DNA of 64,000 bases from Kitasatospora atroaurantiaca (lineage in GTDB: Bacteria > Actinomycetota > Actinomycetes > Streptomycetales > Streptomycetaceae). Shown here in pieces: positions 53,857 through 63,800 of this stretch. Location of the stretch: positions 2,852,001-2,916,000 of the forward strand of contig NZ_VIVR01000001.1 of the NCBI RefSeq assembly GCF_007828955.1, in the 5' to 3' direction. The position numbers were made by a program, and so were the translations under genes. Positions within the stretch are counted from its first letter, which is position 1. Every line of letters starts with the position of its first letter. The notes under the pieces are model-generated. The model saw only the letters and a program-made list of their open reading frames with translations. It made no database searches and was not told the origin of the DNA.

Positions 53857-55356
53857 TTGACTGACCCTCAGACCCCCCGGCGCGCGCGCCCGGGCCGCTG
53901 GCGGCACCTGCGCTCGCTGCGGGTACGGCTGATCGCGGTGTTCGCCGTGGTCGCCCTGACCACCGCCGTCTCCGCGTCCGGGATCGCCTACTGGCTGAAC
54001 CGGGACGCGGTGCTCAAGCGTGCCCAGGACACCGCGCTCAACGACTTCCGGGCCTCACTCACCCGCAATGTCTCCGACCTTCCGCTGAACGCGACCTGCC
54101 CGCAACTGGTCAACCTGGCCAACCAGGTGGCGGCCTCCGGGCTCAACTACCAGGTGGTGGTGGTCGACGACGCCCAGCCCGGCTGCGTGGCCTCCTCCGA
54201 CCCGTCGAGGTTCACGGTCGAGCACGTGCCGCAGGCGCTGCGCACCACGGTGCCCAAGCCGCGCGAGGTGGGCCCCGGCAACCCGTACGCGTACCACCTG
54301 TACTGGCAGCGGCAGAAGCTGTACGGCGAGCCCTTCGTGGTCGGCGGGACGAAGGTGGTGCCGACCGGGCCGACGGCGTACATGTTCAAGTCGCTGGACA
54401 ACGAGCGGGCCGATCTCAACACGCTGGGCTGGTCGTTGGCGATCGCCACCCTGCTCGCGCTGATCGGCTCGGCGCTGCTGGCGCAGGCCGCCTCGGCGAC
54501 GGTGCTGCGGCCGGTGAAGCGGCTCGGCGAGGCGGCCCGGCGGCTGGGCGAGGGGCGGCTCGACACCCGCCTCGAGGTCGAGGGATCGGACGAACTCGCC
54601 GACCTGGCAAGAACGTTCAACCGTACGGCGGAGTCGCTCGCCGATCAGGTCGAGGAGCTGAGCGCGCGCGAGGCGCAGAGCCGGCGGTTCGTCGCCGACA
54701 TGTCGCACGAGCTGCGGACCCCGCTGACAGCGATGACGGCGGTGACGGACATCCTGGAGGACGAGGCCGAGTCGCTGGACCCGATGATCGAGCCGGCCGT
54801 CCGGCTGGTGGTCAGCGAGACCCGCCGGCTCTCCGACCTGGTCGAGAACCTGATGGAGGTGACCCGCTTCGACGCGGGCACCGCCAAGCTGGTCGCCGAC
54901 GAGGTCGACATCGCGGACCTGATCATGTCCTGCATCGACGGCAGGGCCTGGTACGACGCGGTCGAGGTGGACGCCCCTCGGGGTGTACGCGCGGTGGTGG
55001 ACCCGCGCCGGCTGGACGTCGTGTTCGCCAACCTGATCGGCAACGCCCTCAAGCACGGCGGCTCGCCGGTGCGGGTGAAGGTCCGGCAGGTCGGGGAGAG
55101 CGTGGTGGTGGAGGTCTCCGACAGCGGCCCGGGCATCCCCGAGGACGTCCTGCCGCATGTCTTCGACCGTTTCTACAAGGCCGACAAGGGCCGGGCACGC
55201 TCGGAGGGCAGCGGGCTCGGGCTGTCGATCGCGATGGCCAACGCGCAGATCCACGGCGGCACCATCGGCGTCGCCAACGGCGAGGTCGGGGCGGTCTTCA
55301 CCCTGACCCTGCCGCTCACCCCGCCCGCACCGGACGCCGAGGAGGGTTCGAAGTGA
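53857..55356 (+). CDS. afsQ2: Sensor histidine kinase AfsQ2
   Basis: 499 residues. A first transmembrane helix (LIAVFAVVALTTAVSASGIAY is its span, here given as positions 20-40), an extracytoplasmic sensor of about 140 residues, a second helix (SLAIATLLALIGSALLAQ), HAMP, HisKA with phospho-acceptor His284 (ADMSHELRTPLTAMT) and HATPase_c (NLIGNALKHGG, DSGPGIPEDVL, SGLGLSIAMANAQIHGG). The TTG at 53857 has GGTGAG five bases upstream. Partner of AfsQ1 by adjacency. The sensed signal is not evident; its stop overlaps the start of a lipoprotein gene. Confidence 0.94.
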   Translation: MTDPQTPRRARPGRWRHLRSLRVRLIAVFAVVALTTAVSASGIAYWLNRDAVLKRAQDTALNDFRASLTRNVSDLPLNATCPQLVNLANQVAASGLNYQVVVVDDAQPGCVASSDPSRFTVEHVPQALRTTVPKPREVGPGNPYAYHLYWQRQKLYGEPFVVGGTKVVPTGPTAYMFKSLDNERADLNTLGWSLAIATLLALIGSALLAQAASATVLRPVKRLGEAARRLGEGRLDTRLEVEGSDELADLARTFNRTAESLADQVEELSAREAQSRRFVADMSHELRTPLTAMTAVTDILEDEAESLDPMIEPAVRLVVSETRRLSDLVENLMEVTRFDAGTAKLVADEVDIADLIMSCIDGRAWYDAVEVDAPRGVRAVVDPRRLDVVFANLIGNALKHGGSPVRVKVRQVGESVVVEVSDSGPGIPEDVLPHVFDRFYKADKGRARSEGSGLGLSIAMANAQIHGGTIGVANGEVGAVFTLTLPLTPPAPDAEEGSK

Positions 55357-55643
55357 ACGTACGGAGAACTGCCGCGGGGGCCGCCCTGCTGGCCGCCGCG
55401 CTGACGGCGGTGACGGGCTGCGGGATCCGGCCGACCGCCGTACCGGTGGACGCGGGTGCGCCCGCCAGCCGGACGGCCTGTCCGAGCCCGGTCCGGGTCC
55501 CGGCGGCGGTGCTGACGCCCACGCCCAGCCCGTCGGTTGCTCCCAGCACCTCGGCCTCGGTGCCGGCGCCCGTCGCGAGCTCGAAGGCCCCGCAGGGTCT
55601 GTTCAGCGCTACTCCCTCGCCCACGGGCTCGCGCTGCCCGTGA
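55353..55643 (+). CDS. afsQ3: Small lipoprotein of the afsQ operon
   Basis: 96 residues. A lipoprotein signal peptide with the lipobox AVTGC (Cys near residue 23) precedes a Pro/Ser/Thr-rich, low-complexity mature part (TPTPSPSVAPSTSASVPAPV). The GTG start overlaps the afsQ2 stop (GTGA, 55353-55356), so it is translationally coupled. An extracytoplasmic lipoprotein could tune the AfsQ2 sensor domain; that is an inference from position. Confidence 0.82.
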   Translation: MNVRRTAAGAALLAAALTAVTGCGIRPTAVPVDAGAPASRTACPSPVRVPAAVLTPTPSPSVAPSTSASVPAPVASSKAPQGLFSATPSPTGSRCP

Positions 55644-55711
55644 CCGGCTGAGCCGAAACCGGCGCGCAGAGGCACGGAACCGTTCGCGCGCCGGTCGGCG
55701 TCCTTCCCCGC

Positions 55712-56377
55712 GTGCAGCGAGATGGCACCACCACGCGCCCCGAGCGCGAGACCGGCGCACGGGCCGGGGACGACCCGACCGACATGGCGTACACCCCGCC
55801 GCCCGCGCCGGGAGTCTCGCAACGGCTGCGGGCCCTCGGGCTGCTGCTGCTCACGGGGTACCTGGCACTGGTCGGCTGGCTGGTCCTGCGCCCGCTGACG
55901 GCCGGCTGGACCTACCCGGCCAACCTGACACCGTTCGCCTCCGTCCACCAGGCGCTCGCGGTCGGCGGGCTCGCCGGCGCACGGCAGCTGGCGGCAGGGC
56001 TGGTGCCGCTGGCGCCGCTCGGCGTGCTGCTGCCGCTGGTGGCCTGCGGGCTGCGGACGGCCTGGCTGCCGTCCTTCCTGCGGACGGTGGGCAGCGCCGC
56101 GCTGCTGGCCACCGGCCTGGAGATCCTCAAGAGCTGGACGCCGGGCCACGTCCTGAACGTCGACAACATCCTGCTCGGCACGCTCGGGGTGGCCCTCTGC
56201 CACCTCGCCGTCGTCCCCGCCGCCCGGGCCTGCCTGCTCCGCGAGCGCCCGCCCCGGGCCCGAGTGAGGGAAAGGACCGGGACCGTCGCCGTCACACACC
56301 CCCGGACGTACGAACTTGCGGCCCCGGCCCCCTCGTTGAGCAGCCTCAGCCCTTCAGGTACTTCGACGCGTCGATGA
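55712..56377 (+). CDS. VanZ-family membrane protein
   Basis: 221 residues with four to five hydrophobic segments. LLLLTGYLALVGWLVLRPLT, PANLTPFASVHQAL, LVPLAPLGVLLPLV and EILKSWTPGHVLNVDNILLG are VanZ-like landmarks. The family includes VanZ of teicoplanin resistance, but most actinomycete members have no known role. The GTG at 55712 (MQRDG) is used because the same MQR start is familiar in homologues; an ATG at 55784 is the alternative. The 3' end overlaps the convergent lipoprotein gene by 32 bases. Confidence 0.82.
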   Translation: MQRDGTTTRPERETGARAGDDPTDMAYTPPPAPGVSQRLRALGLLLLTGYLALVGWLVLRPLTAGWTYPANLTPFASVHQALAVGGLAGARQLAAGLVPLAPLGVLLPLVACGLRTAWLPSFLRTVGSAALLATGLEILKSWTPGHVLNVDNILLGTLGVALCHLAVVPAARACLLRERPPRARVRERTGTVAVTHPRTYELAAPAPSLSSLSPSGTSTRR

Positions 56378-57125
56378 CCAGCGCGGCCTTCGGCGGGGTG
56401 ACGCTCACGGGCTGACCGAAGTCGCTGAAGGTCATGCTGCCCGGCTCCTTGCCCTTGCTGGACAGCTCCAGCAGGTACGGCTCGCCTTCGGCCGCGATCG
56501 CCAGTTCCATCTTGTCCTCGCCGTCCTGGCCCGTCAGCACGACCGCGTTGACCGAACCCACCTGCTTGGTGCCCGCCTTGTTCGCCCCGGCGGTGTCGTC
56601 GCTGCCGTCCTCGTTCTTGCCGAGCGACTTCAGGACCTGCAGACCCATGTCACAGAAGCCCGCAAGCTCCTTCACGCCGGCGGACTCTCCCTTGCCCTTC
56701 AGGTACTTGCCCGCCATGGTCTTCGCCGAGCCCTTGGCTATCGACTTCTCCCAGAAGACACTGTCCGGCTTGATCCAGACCGTGTCGGCAGAGCGCAGGA
56801 CGTCGAACTTGCCCTTGTCACCCATCGAGATCTGCCCCACGCAGGCGCCCGACTTGTCCTCCGCGACCGAACCGACCAGGTGCTCGCCGTCCGTCATGAT
56901 GTCGAAGGTCAGCTTCGCCGACGTCACCTTGGCGCTGGCCTCCTGGGCCTTCTTGATGATGTCCTGCGCCGACAGCGCCGCCAGCCCGGTCTCCGTGGGC
57001 GAGGGAGTCGCCGAGGGGGCTGCGGCAGAGCTCTTCGAGTCGAGAGGCCCGCAGGCGGTCATCCCCGCAACGCCGACGGAGCAGAGCAGGGTGGCGGCAA
57101 GCAGCCGTGAAGCGCGCATGAGCAT
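56346..57125 (-). CDS. Lipoprotein with a LolA/LprG-like fold
   Basis: 259 residues. The signal peptide ends in a lipobox (GMTAC, Cys near residue 25) and is followed by a Ser/Pro-rich linker. The mature part (QDIIKKAQEASAKVTSAKLT, VGQISMGDKGKFDVLRSADT, TVWIKPDSVFWEKSI) reads like LprG/LppX-type lipid-binding lipoproteins. GAGGA precedes ATG 57125; ATG 57119 is also possible. Monocistronic by position. Function unknown; 57126-57327 holds only its promoter. Confidence 0.85.
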   Translation of the reverse strand: MLMRASRLLAATLLCSVGVAGMTACGPLDSKSSAAAPSATPSPTETGLAALSAQDIIKKAQEASAKVTSAKLTFDIMTDGEHLVGSVAEDKSGACVGQISMGDKGKFDVLRSADTVWIKPDSVFWEKSIAKGSAKTMAGKYLKGKGESAGVKELAGFCDMGLQVLKSLGKNEDGSDDTAGANKAGTKQVGSVNAVVLTGQDGEDKMELAIAAEGEPYLLELSSKGKEPGSMTFSDFGQPVSVTPPKAALVIDASKYLKG

Positions 57126-57327
57126 TGTTCCTCAAAGAGAGTGATGGATACCCCTCGCCCGCGCAGCCGGCCCCCGCGCGGTCACCCCCTCACGCACGGC
57201 CCCGGGCAACGGTCACACGAGCGGCGCCCTCATCCTGCCACCTGCTCATCTCCTCACCACCACCCACCACGGACACGGGTGACGGGAGAGACGAACGCTC
57301 TCCCGTCACCCGACTACCGACTACCGA

Positions 57328-57852
57328 CTACCCCCAGATCGAGGCAAACTTCGGCCTGCCCCAAGGGTAATCCTCAGGGAAGACCTCAATCTTCGTCGAG
57401 CCCGAAAGGATCTCTACCAGGAATTGCAGGATCCCACCCTCGAACTTTACCCATTGAGGACCGCGAGGCTCATTCACCAGAAGCGTCCATCGATTGGGAT
57501 CACCAAGCGGGTCCCGCACCCAGAAGACCCGATTCCCATTGTCCGTCCCGCAGACCGGGATCAGCAGAGCCTCGTCGCAAGGAATCTCATCACCGGCGCG
57601 CTTCAGGATACGAAACGTGAGACGTGATGCCTCGATCTGAGAACGGAGATCAATGGTGGAGATCTGCGACTCCGGATAGATCACTGTCAGGAAATCACCG
57701 AACAGCCCCGGCGGGTAGTGCGATGTCAGCTCCTTGTAATCGTCGGGGAGTGCAAATCCCAGACTCTCCTCAAGCGAGTCCCAGTCAACCTGCTCCCCAG
57801 CGTACGAACCTGGGGGGCACATCTGAACAAGACGTTCCAGCAGAGCAGACAC
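57328..57852 (-). CDS. SMI1/KNR4 (SUKH)-family immunity protein
   Basis: 174 residues. The SUKH pattern is present: an acidic N-terminus (EQVDWDSLEESLGFALPDDY), YKELTSHYPPGLFGDFLTV, IPCDEALLIPVCGTDNGNRV-type core strands and the end motif in DYPWGRPKFASIW. It lies 45 bases downstream of the giant toxin gene on the same strand, the usual place for a cognate immunity gene. GGGAG is six bases before the GTG start. Third codon positions are noticeably richer in A/T than in the genes to its right, a sign of transfer or of recent tip exchange. It most likely binds and blocks the nuclease tip. Confidence 0.85.
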   Translation of the reverse strand: MSALLERLVQMCPPGSYAGEQVDWDSLEESLGFALPDDYKELTSHYPPGLFGDFLTVIYPESQISTIDLRSQIEASRLTFRILKRAGDEIPCDEALLIPVCGTDNGNRVFWVRDPLGDPNRWTLLVNEPRGPQWVKFEGGILQFLVEILSGSTKIEVFPEDYPWGRPKFASIWG

Positions 57853-57897
57853 GACAACTCCCGAGATCTCTTTCCTGGCGCTGAGAATGATCCTACC

Positions 57898-60800
57898 TCA
57901 GTACATCCCACCCCACCCTGCGCCCCCGGCAGTGCGCACCGCAGCAGCAGGATTCGTCAGCCATGCGGACAACTGGAACCCCTGGCTGCCGTGGGCCTCC
58001 ATCCTCAACTCGATAGGAATCGGATTGGACCCTTCATACACCGGCGTCACGGAGTACTGCACAGTTTCACCGCCCTTTACGGCGTCATATATCGGGCCTT
58101 CCACCAAATCTCTCATCAGCGGCGTGTTGATGGGATCCTGAGTCAGCGTGACCAAGTTCTGTCGCGCGTTCTTACCCGTACCACGGCCACCGAGGCGGCC
58201 CGCAAGAAGGTGCCCTCGTGCCTCATTGAAAAGCGTGCCGTTCCCACGCCAGCCGGGCGGCTTCAAACTCCCCGCCTCGGACCCGGTGCCCTTCTGTACG
58301 CCCGGAATCTTGAGCATCCCTGGCCGCACCGAAGCCGAAACCCCGGTCGGACGCCCCAGCTCATCGAGAGCTCCGTATCTGACGCTGCCGCCGGCACCGT
58401 ACGTATCGCCACAGTTGTGGACGAGGACGGGAGTGGTGCCTGCTTCCACAAAGTACGTGTGGAGGTCACCAACAGTCAGGTCATATGTGGTGGTGTCGGC
58501 ATGGTAGCGGTGAACACTCGTGACCTTGGCGGCGCCCGTAGGAGTCTGGAGTGAGTCTCCGACCCTCAGATCCTTCGCTTCGACGAACGCCTGCTGGGTC
58601 TCGTCGTAGAAGGGGTGGGTGAAGGTGGTGGTGAGAGTCGCTTCCTGAGCCGTCGAGCTCGACCGCTCCGCGGCCTGGGCCGGCTGGGCAGGGGCGGATG
58701 CCCAGAGGCCGATCGCCGCGACGCCGGCGGCCAGACCGAGGAGAGCCTTGGACCAGCGGCCACCGCTTCTCGGTTCCTCGGCAGTCCGGGTTTCGGCAGA
58801 CGCGGTCGGGCTGGTGGTGACCGGTGCGATCTTCAGGTCGACGAAGTCGTGGTCGGTGGTGGTCACGATGACATCGGTGACCGTGTGGGTCTCAGTACCT
58901 TCCTTGCCAGGAACAGAGTTGGTGATCCGGTCGCCGATCTTGACCTGATCGATCGGCTTGGTCGCGTTGTCGGCCATGAGCACCGGCGTCGCGCCGGTGA
59001 AGCTGTGGCACCCGCTCTTACCCCCGAGGGCGCCGCCCGCCGCGCCGAACGCACCGCCCATCTTCGCGCCGTCCACCGCTCCGCTGATTCCGGCGCTGGC
59101 CGCACCGGTCCACGAGCAGTTGTTGCCGCAGCTGAGTCCGTAGCCCGCGGCTCCGCTGACAGCGCCACTGACGCCGCCGATCGCAGCACCCTCGATGGCA
59201 CCGGTAGCGAATCCCGGCAGGATCTCGCCGAGCGCCGAGGAGGCGAGCTTGCCTCCGAAGGCGCCGCCCAGAGCCCCGCCGACCGCACCGCCGATGGCAC
59301 CGACGGCCAGAGCCGTACCGAATGCACTTCCCGAGCAGGCGCCGGGCAGTCCCTTCATGCAGTTGACGGCCTGGCCGGCCGCCGCGCCCGCAGCGCCGGC
59401 AAGGGCGCCACAGCCTGCTATCGCGGCGACTCCACCGACACCACCCGTGAGGGCGGCGGCACCCGCCTCGCAGCCGAGGAAGACACCCACCGAGACCGCC
59501 ATCGAGGCGATGCCCGCCGCGTGGTCCTTGACCACCTTGACCGCTGCGGCAGCTGTCTTGGCCACTGCCTTACCGGTCGCCTTGGCGGCATGGACCACCG
59601 CCTTGCCGACCGTGTGCACGACGTGCGAGGTGGCCTTGGCAGCCGCGTGGTAGGCGGTCTTCACCACGTGGACCGCCGCCTTGACGACCCTCCGCACGGT
59701 TCTGACGGTGTTTCGATAGACACGTCGTGCGCTTCGGTAGACCCTTCGGCCTACGTCTGCCACGTGGTGGACCACCGCCGTCACGGTGCGCTGGACGGTC
59801 TGGACGACCTCCTGGGCGACCTGGGCGACGTAGTGGTAGGCGCGTTCGGCCTTCTCCTCGACCCAGGCAGCAGCGGAGCTCACATAGGAGCTGGCGGTGT
59901 CCCAGGCGCTGGAGACGGTGTTGACGACAGCGGAGCCGACCTTCTTGGCTCCGCAGACCACGTCGTACCAGGAGCAGTGACCGTCGGGGTCGGTACCGGC
60001 CAGCGGGTTGTCGTTGACGTAGGCGAAGGGGTTGGCGGAGACCGAGGTCGGCGCCGGGTTGAGCTCGACGGTGTCCTTGTTGAGGAACTGGCCGTTGCCG
60101 GGGTTGTACCAGCGCGAGCCCATGTTGACCTTGCTGGTCAGCGCGTCCGTCCAACCGGACTGGAAGCCGAGCTGGCCGATCAGTCCGGAAGTCGCGGTGA
60201 CGTTGCCCAGCGGGTTGTAGGTCTGCGAGCCGGTGAGCGTGGTGGAACCTGCGGCGAACTGGCCGATGACGTCGTCATGCTGGTCGGTCATCGCGAGCCG
60301 GCCGGTGGACGCGGCCCCACCCGGGGTGTTGACGCCGATCAGGTTGCTGCCCGGATCCCAGGTGTAGGTGTTGGAGCCGTCCGAGGCCACCGAGTTGGAG
60401 CTGCCGACGTACTGGAAGGTCCGGGTACCGGTGACCCCGTTGGCCGCAGTGATGACGCGGCCGCCGGCGTCCAGGTTGTACGTCTGCTGACCGGCCACGA
60501 TCTGCTGGCCGAAGGCGTCCGAGGAGTAGGTCGTCGGCTGGCCGCCGGTCCTGTCCTCGGTCATCGTGCCGCGGGCTGAGTAGACGTAGGTGTGCTGGCC
60601 GTCGGAGGTCAGCTGGTCCCGCTGGTCATAGGTGTAGACGCTTGAGCCGACCTGGATGCGGTTGCCCGACGCGTCGTACGAATAGGCCGTGTTGGTGGTG
60701 CCGTTGTTCCAGGACGTAAGGCGGTTGGCCCAGTCGTAGGTGTAGGTGTTGGCCGCCGCACCCGCGACACCGGTGGTGGTCTTCGAGGTGAGGTTGCTCT

Positions 60801-63800
60801 TCACGTCGTAGCCGTAGGTGATCGACGCGAGCGTCGAGGCACCGTTCGTCAGGGTGTCGCCGGTGAGCCGGTGACGGTTGTCGTACGTGAAGGTCCGGTT
60901 CTGCCCGCTGGCCCCGTAGCTGATCGAGGTCGGGAGCGACATCGAGTTGTAGCTGTAGGTCAGCGTGTTGCCGGTCGCCGGGTCGGCCAGGGTGGCGAGC
61001 CGGCCCGCGTTGTCGTACGTGTAACCGGTGGTCCCCGCCGCGTCGGTGCGCGAGCTGAGCAGGCCGTCCTTGCTGTAGGCGAAGGTGCTGTTGCCTGCCG
61101 AGCCGCTGGCAGAGAGCAGGTGACCGCGGTCGTCGTAGCCGAAGGTCTCGCTGGTGGAGGCCTGGAAACCGGTCTGACCGACCGTGCCGGCGGCCGCGGT
61201 GTTCGCGGTCAGCACCTGGCCCAGCGCGTCATAGGTGAACGAGCGCGTGGCGGTGGCGACCTCGGCGCCGGAGCCGGACTGGGAGACCAGGTTGCCGGTG
61301 TCGTCGTACGACATCGTGTAGGTGACGCCACCGGGCTGGTTCACCTGGGTGAGCTGGCCGAGCTGGTCGTAGATGTAGGTCGACGTACCGTCGGCGGCGT
61401 TCGGGAAGGCGGTGGTGGCGGGAGCAATGACGCTCTCCCGCGCGCCCCAGGTGTTGTAGCTGTACTTCCAGGCATTGCCGCGGCCGTCGGTGAAGCGGGT
61501 CCGGTGACCCACCGCGTCGTAGCCGAAGGAGGTGGTGATGGACGAGGTGGCCGAGACCGGCTGGACCTCGTTGATCATCCGGCCGTTGGTGTCGTACGTG
61601 AAGGTGGAGGTGTGACCGGTCGCGTCGGTGGCCGAGAGCAGGTTGCCCACGCTGTCGTACACGTTCGAGGTCTGCGCCAGCAGGTTGCCGGAGGCGTCGT
61701 ACTGCTTGGCGTACGAGGGCTGGTCGGCCGCGTTGTACGAGATCTCGGACCAGGTTCCGTCCGGCGCGATGGTCTTCTGCTGGTTGCCCTTGTAGTCGTA
61801 GGTGTACCGGGTGATGTTGCCCACCGGGTCGGTGGTCGAGGTGAGCTCGCCGAGCCGGTCGTAGCCGTAGGAGATGCTGCGTCCCTCGGCGGAGGTCTGC
61901 GAGGCGAGGAAGGCGCCGTACGGGTTGCCGCTGGTCACCGCGTACGAGCTGGTGCTGGTCACGGTCTGCGCGGTCGGGTACCGCTCCAGGGTGGTGGAGG
62001 TGAGCTGGCGGCCCATCCAGTCGTAGGTCGCCTGGCGGACGGCACCCGAGACCTCGGTGACCGACAGCCGCTCGCCGTTGGTGTCGTACGTGTAGCGCGT
62101 GCTCCTGCCGTCCGGCGTGGTCTCCTGAGCCAACTCGCCGCGCTGACCGAAGAGGTAGCTGCTGTACTTGCCGTCCGGACGGGTCGCCTTGACGACCTCG
62201 CCGAGCGCGTCGTACGTCTGCGTGGTGGTCGCGGTGATCGGGGTGGAGGAACCCGGCGGGGTGTAGTTCGGGTCGGTGGTGGAGGTCTCCTCGCCGTTGG
62301 CGTCATAGGTGTGCTTCACCACGTTGCCGTTGGGGTCGAGCTGCTCCACCTCCTCACCGAAGGTGTTGAAGCCCATGAACGAGGTCGGCGAGGCCTGGAC
62401 GGGGGTGCCGCCGACGTTCTCGACCGTCGTGGTCGGGGCCGAGACCATGACCTGGTTACCGGCCTCGTCGTAGTCGAAGTCGGTCTCCTCGCCGTTCGGG
62501 TCGAACATCATCTTGACCAGACCGCGCTGGTCGTAGGTGTAGCGGGTGGTCCGCTGGCTGGAGGAGCCGACGGTGCCGCCGGTCCGGCCGTTGGCGTAGA
62601 GCGTCTGCGCCTCGGTGGCGCTGACCGCCCGCTGGTAGACCTGGACGTTGCCGATCTGGCCCTTGTGGAAGTCGTACGGGGCGCCGGTGAGCGGCTTGGA
62701 CTGGCCGATGGTGAGCCCGCCGGTGCCCGTCCACGGGCTCGGGTTGGTACCGGAGCCGGCCAGCGCGCCGTTGACGTACAGCTTCATGGCGCCGTTCGAG
62801 GAGTCGAAGACACCGACCAGGTGGGTCCAGGTGTTGAGCGCCACCGAGGAGGAGCTCGCCGAGTAGTACGCGCTGGGGGTCTTCGAGTCCGAGCTGGTGG
62901 CGATGAACGCCCAGCCCAGGTTCTTGTCGTAGGACAGGTGGAACGACGGGACGTTGGTGCCGCCCTGGGTCACGAAGGAGTGCCAGGTGGTGTTGTCCGC
63001 GAGGTTGACCCAGGCCGAGACGGTGTACGACGAGGTGCTGTTGATCACCGGGCCGTTGGTGGAGATGGCTCCACCGGTCCCGTCGAAGGAGGCCGCGCCG
63101 CCGGACCAGGTGACCGCGCCGGAGGTGGCGGCGGTGTAGCCCGTGCCGGAGTTGTCCGTCACCGTGCTGCCCGAGGTCTGGTCGAGCTTCCACCAGCCGT
63201 TCGGGTGGCCGGACGCGTCCCCGTAGAGGGTGCGGCTCAGCGCACGGCCGGCGGTGTCGTAGCTGGTGGTCGTGGTGCGATCCCAGCCCGAGGTGTCGTG
63301 CTCGTTGACCGTGGCGACCAGGTCGTCGGGGGTGAAGGAGACGCTGGTGGTGCGGTTGACACCGCTCGGGTCGACGGTGGTGCTGGTGGTCCGCGAGGCG
63401 GCGTCCACCTGGTACTGCGTCACGGTCGCGCCGTTGCCGGTGGTCCGCTGGGTCAGGTTGCCGGCCGCGTCGTACGCGTTGGACTGCACCACGAAGCTGT
63501 TGGTGCCCGTGGAGTCGGTCCGGGTGACGGTCGCGGTCAGACCGTCATCCGTGTAGGTGTACTTGGTGGTGTTGCCCATCGAGTCCGTGATCGAGGCAAG
63601 CCGCCCGGCCGGGTCGTAGGCGCGGGAGGACTCGACCAGCGTGGTCGCGGGCGAGGGGTTGACCGGGTCGCCGGTGTAGTTGAGCAGGCTGCGGGTGAGC
63701 AGCTTGCCGCTGGAGTCGTAGGTGTACGTGTGGACGTTGCCCGCCGGGTCCGTCTCCTGGGTCAGGTTGCCCGCGGAGTCGAAGGCCATCGAGGTCGTCG

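Noticed and set aside
58615..60579. 654-residue plus-strand ORF inside the Rhs region
   Set aside because: Gly/Arg/Val-rich antisense shadow of the toxin core with no recognisable family features.
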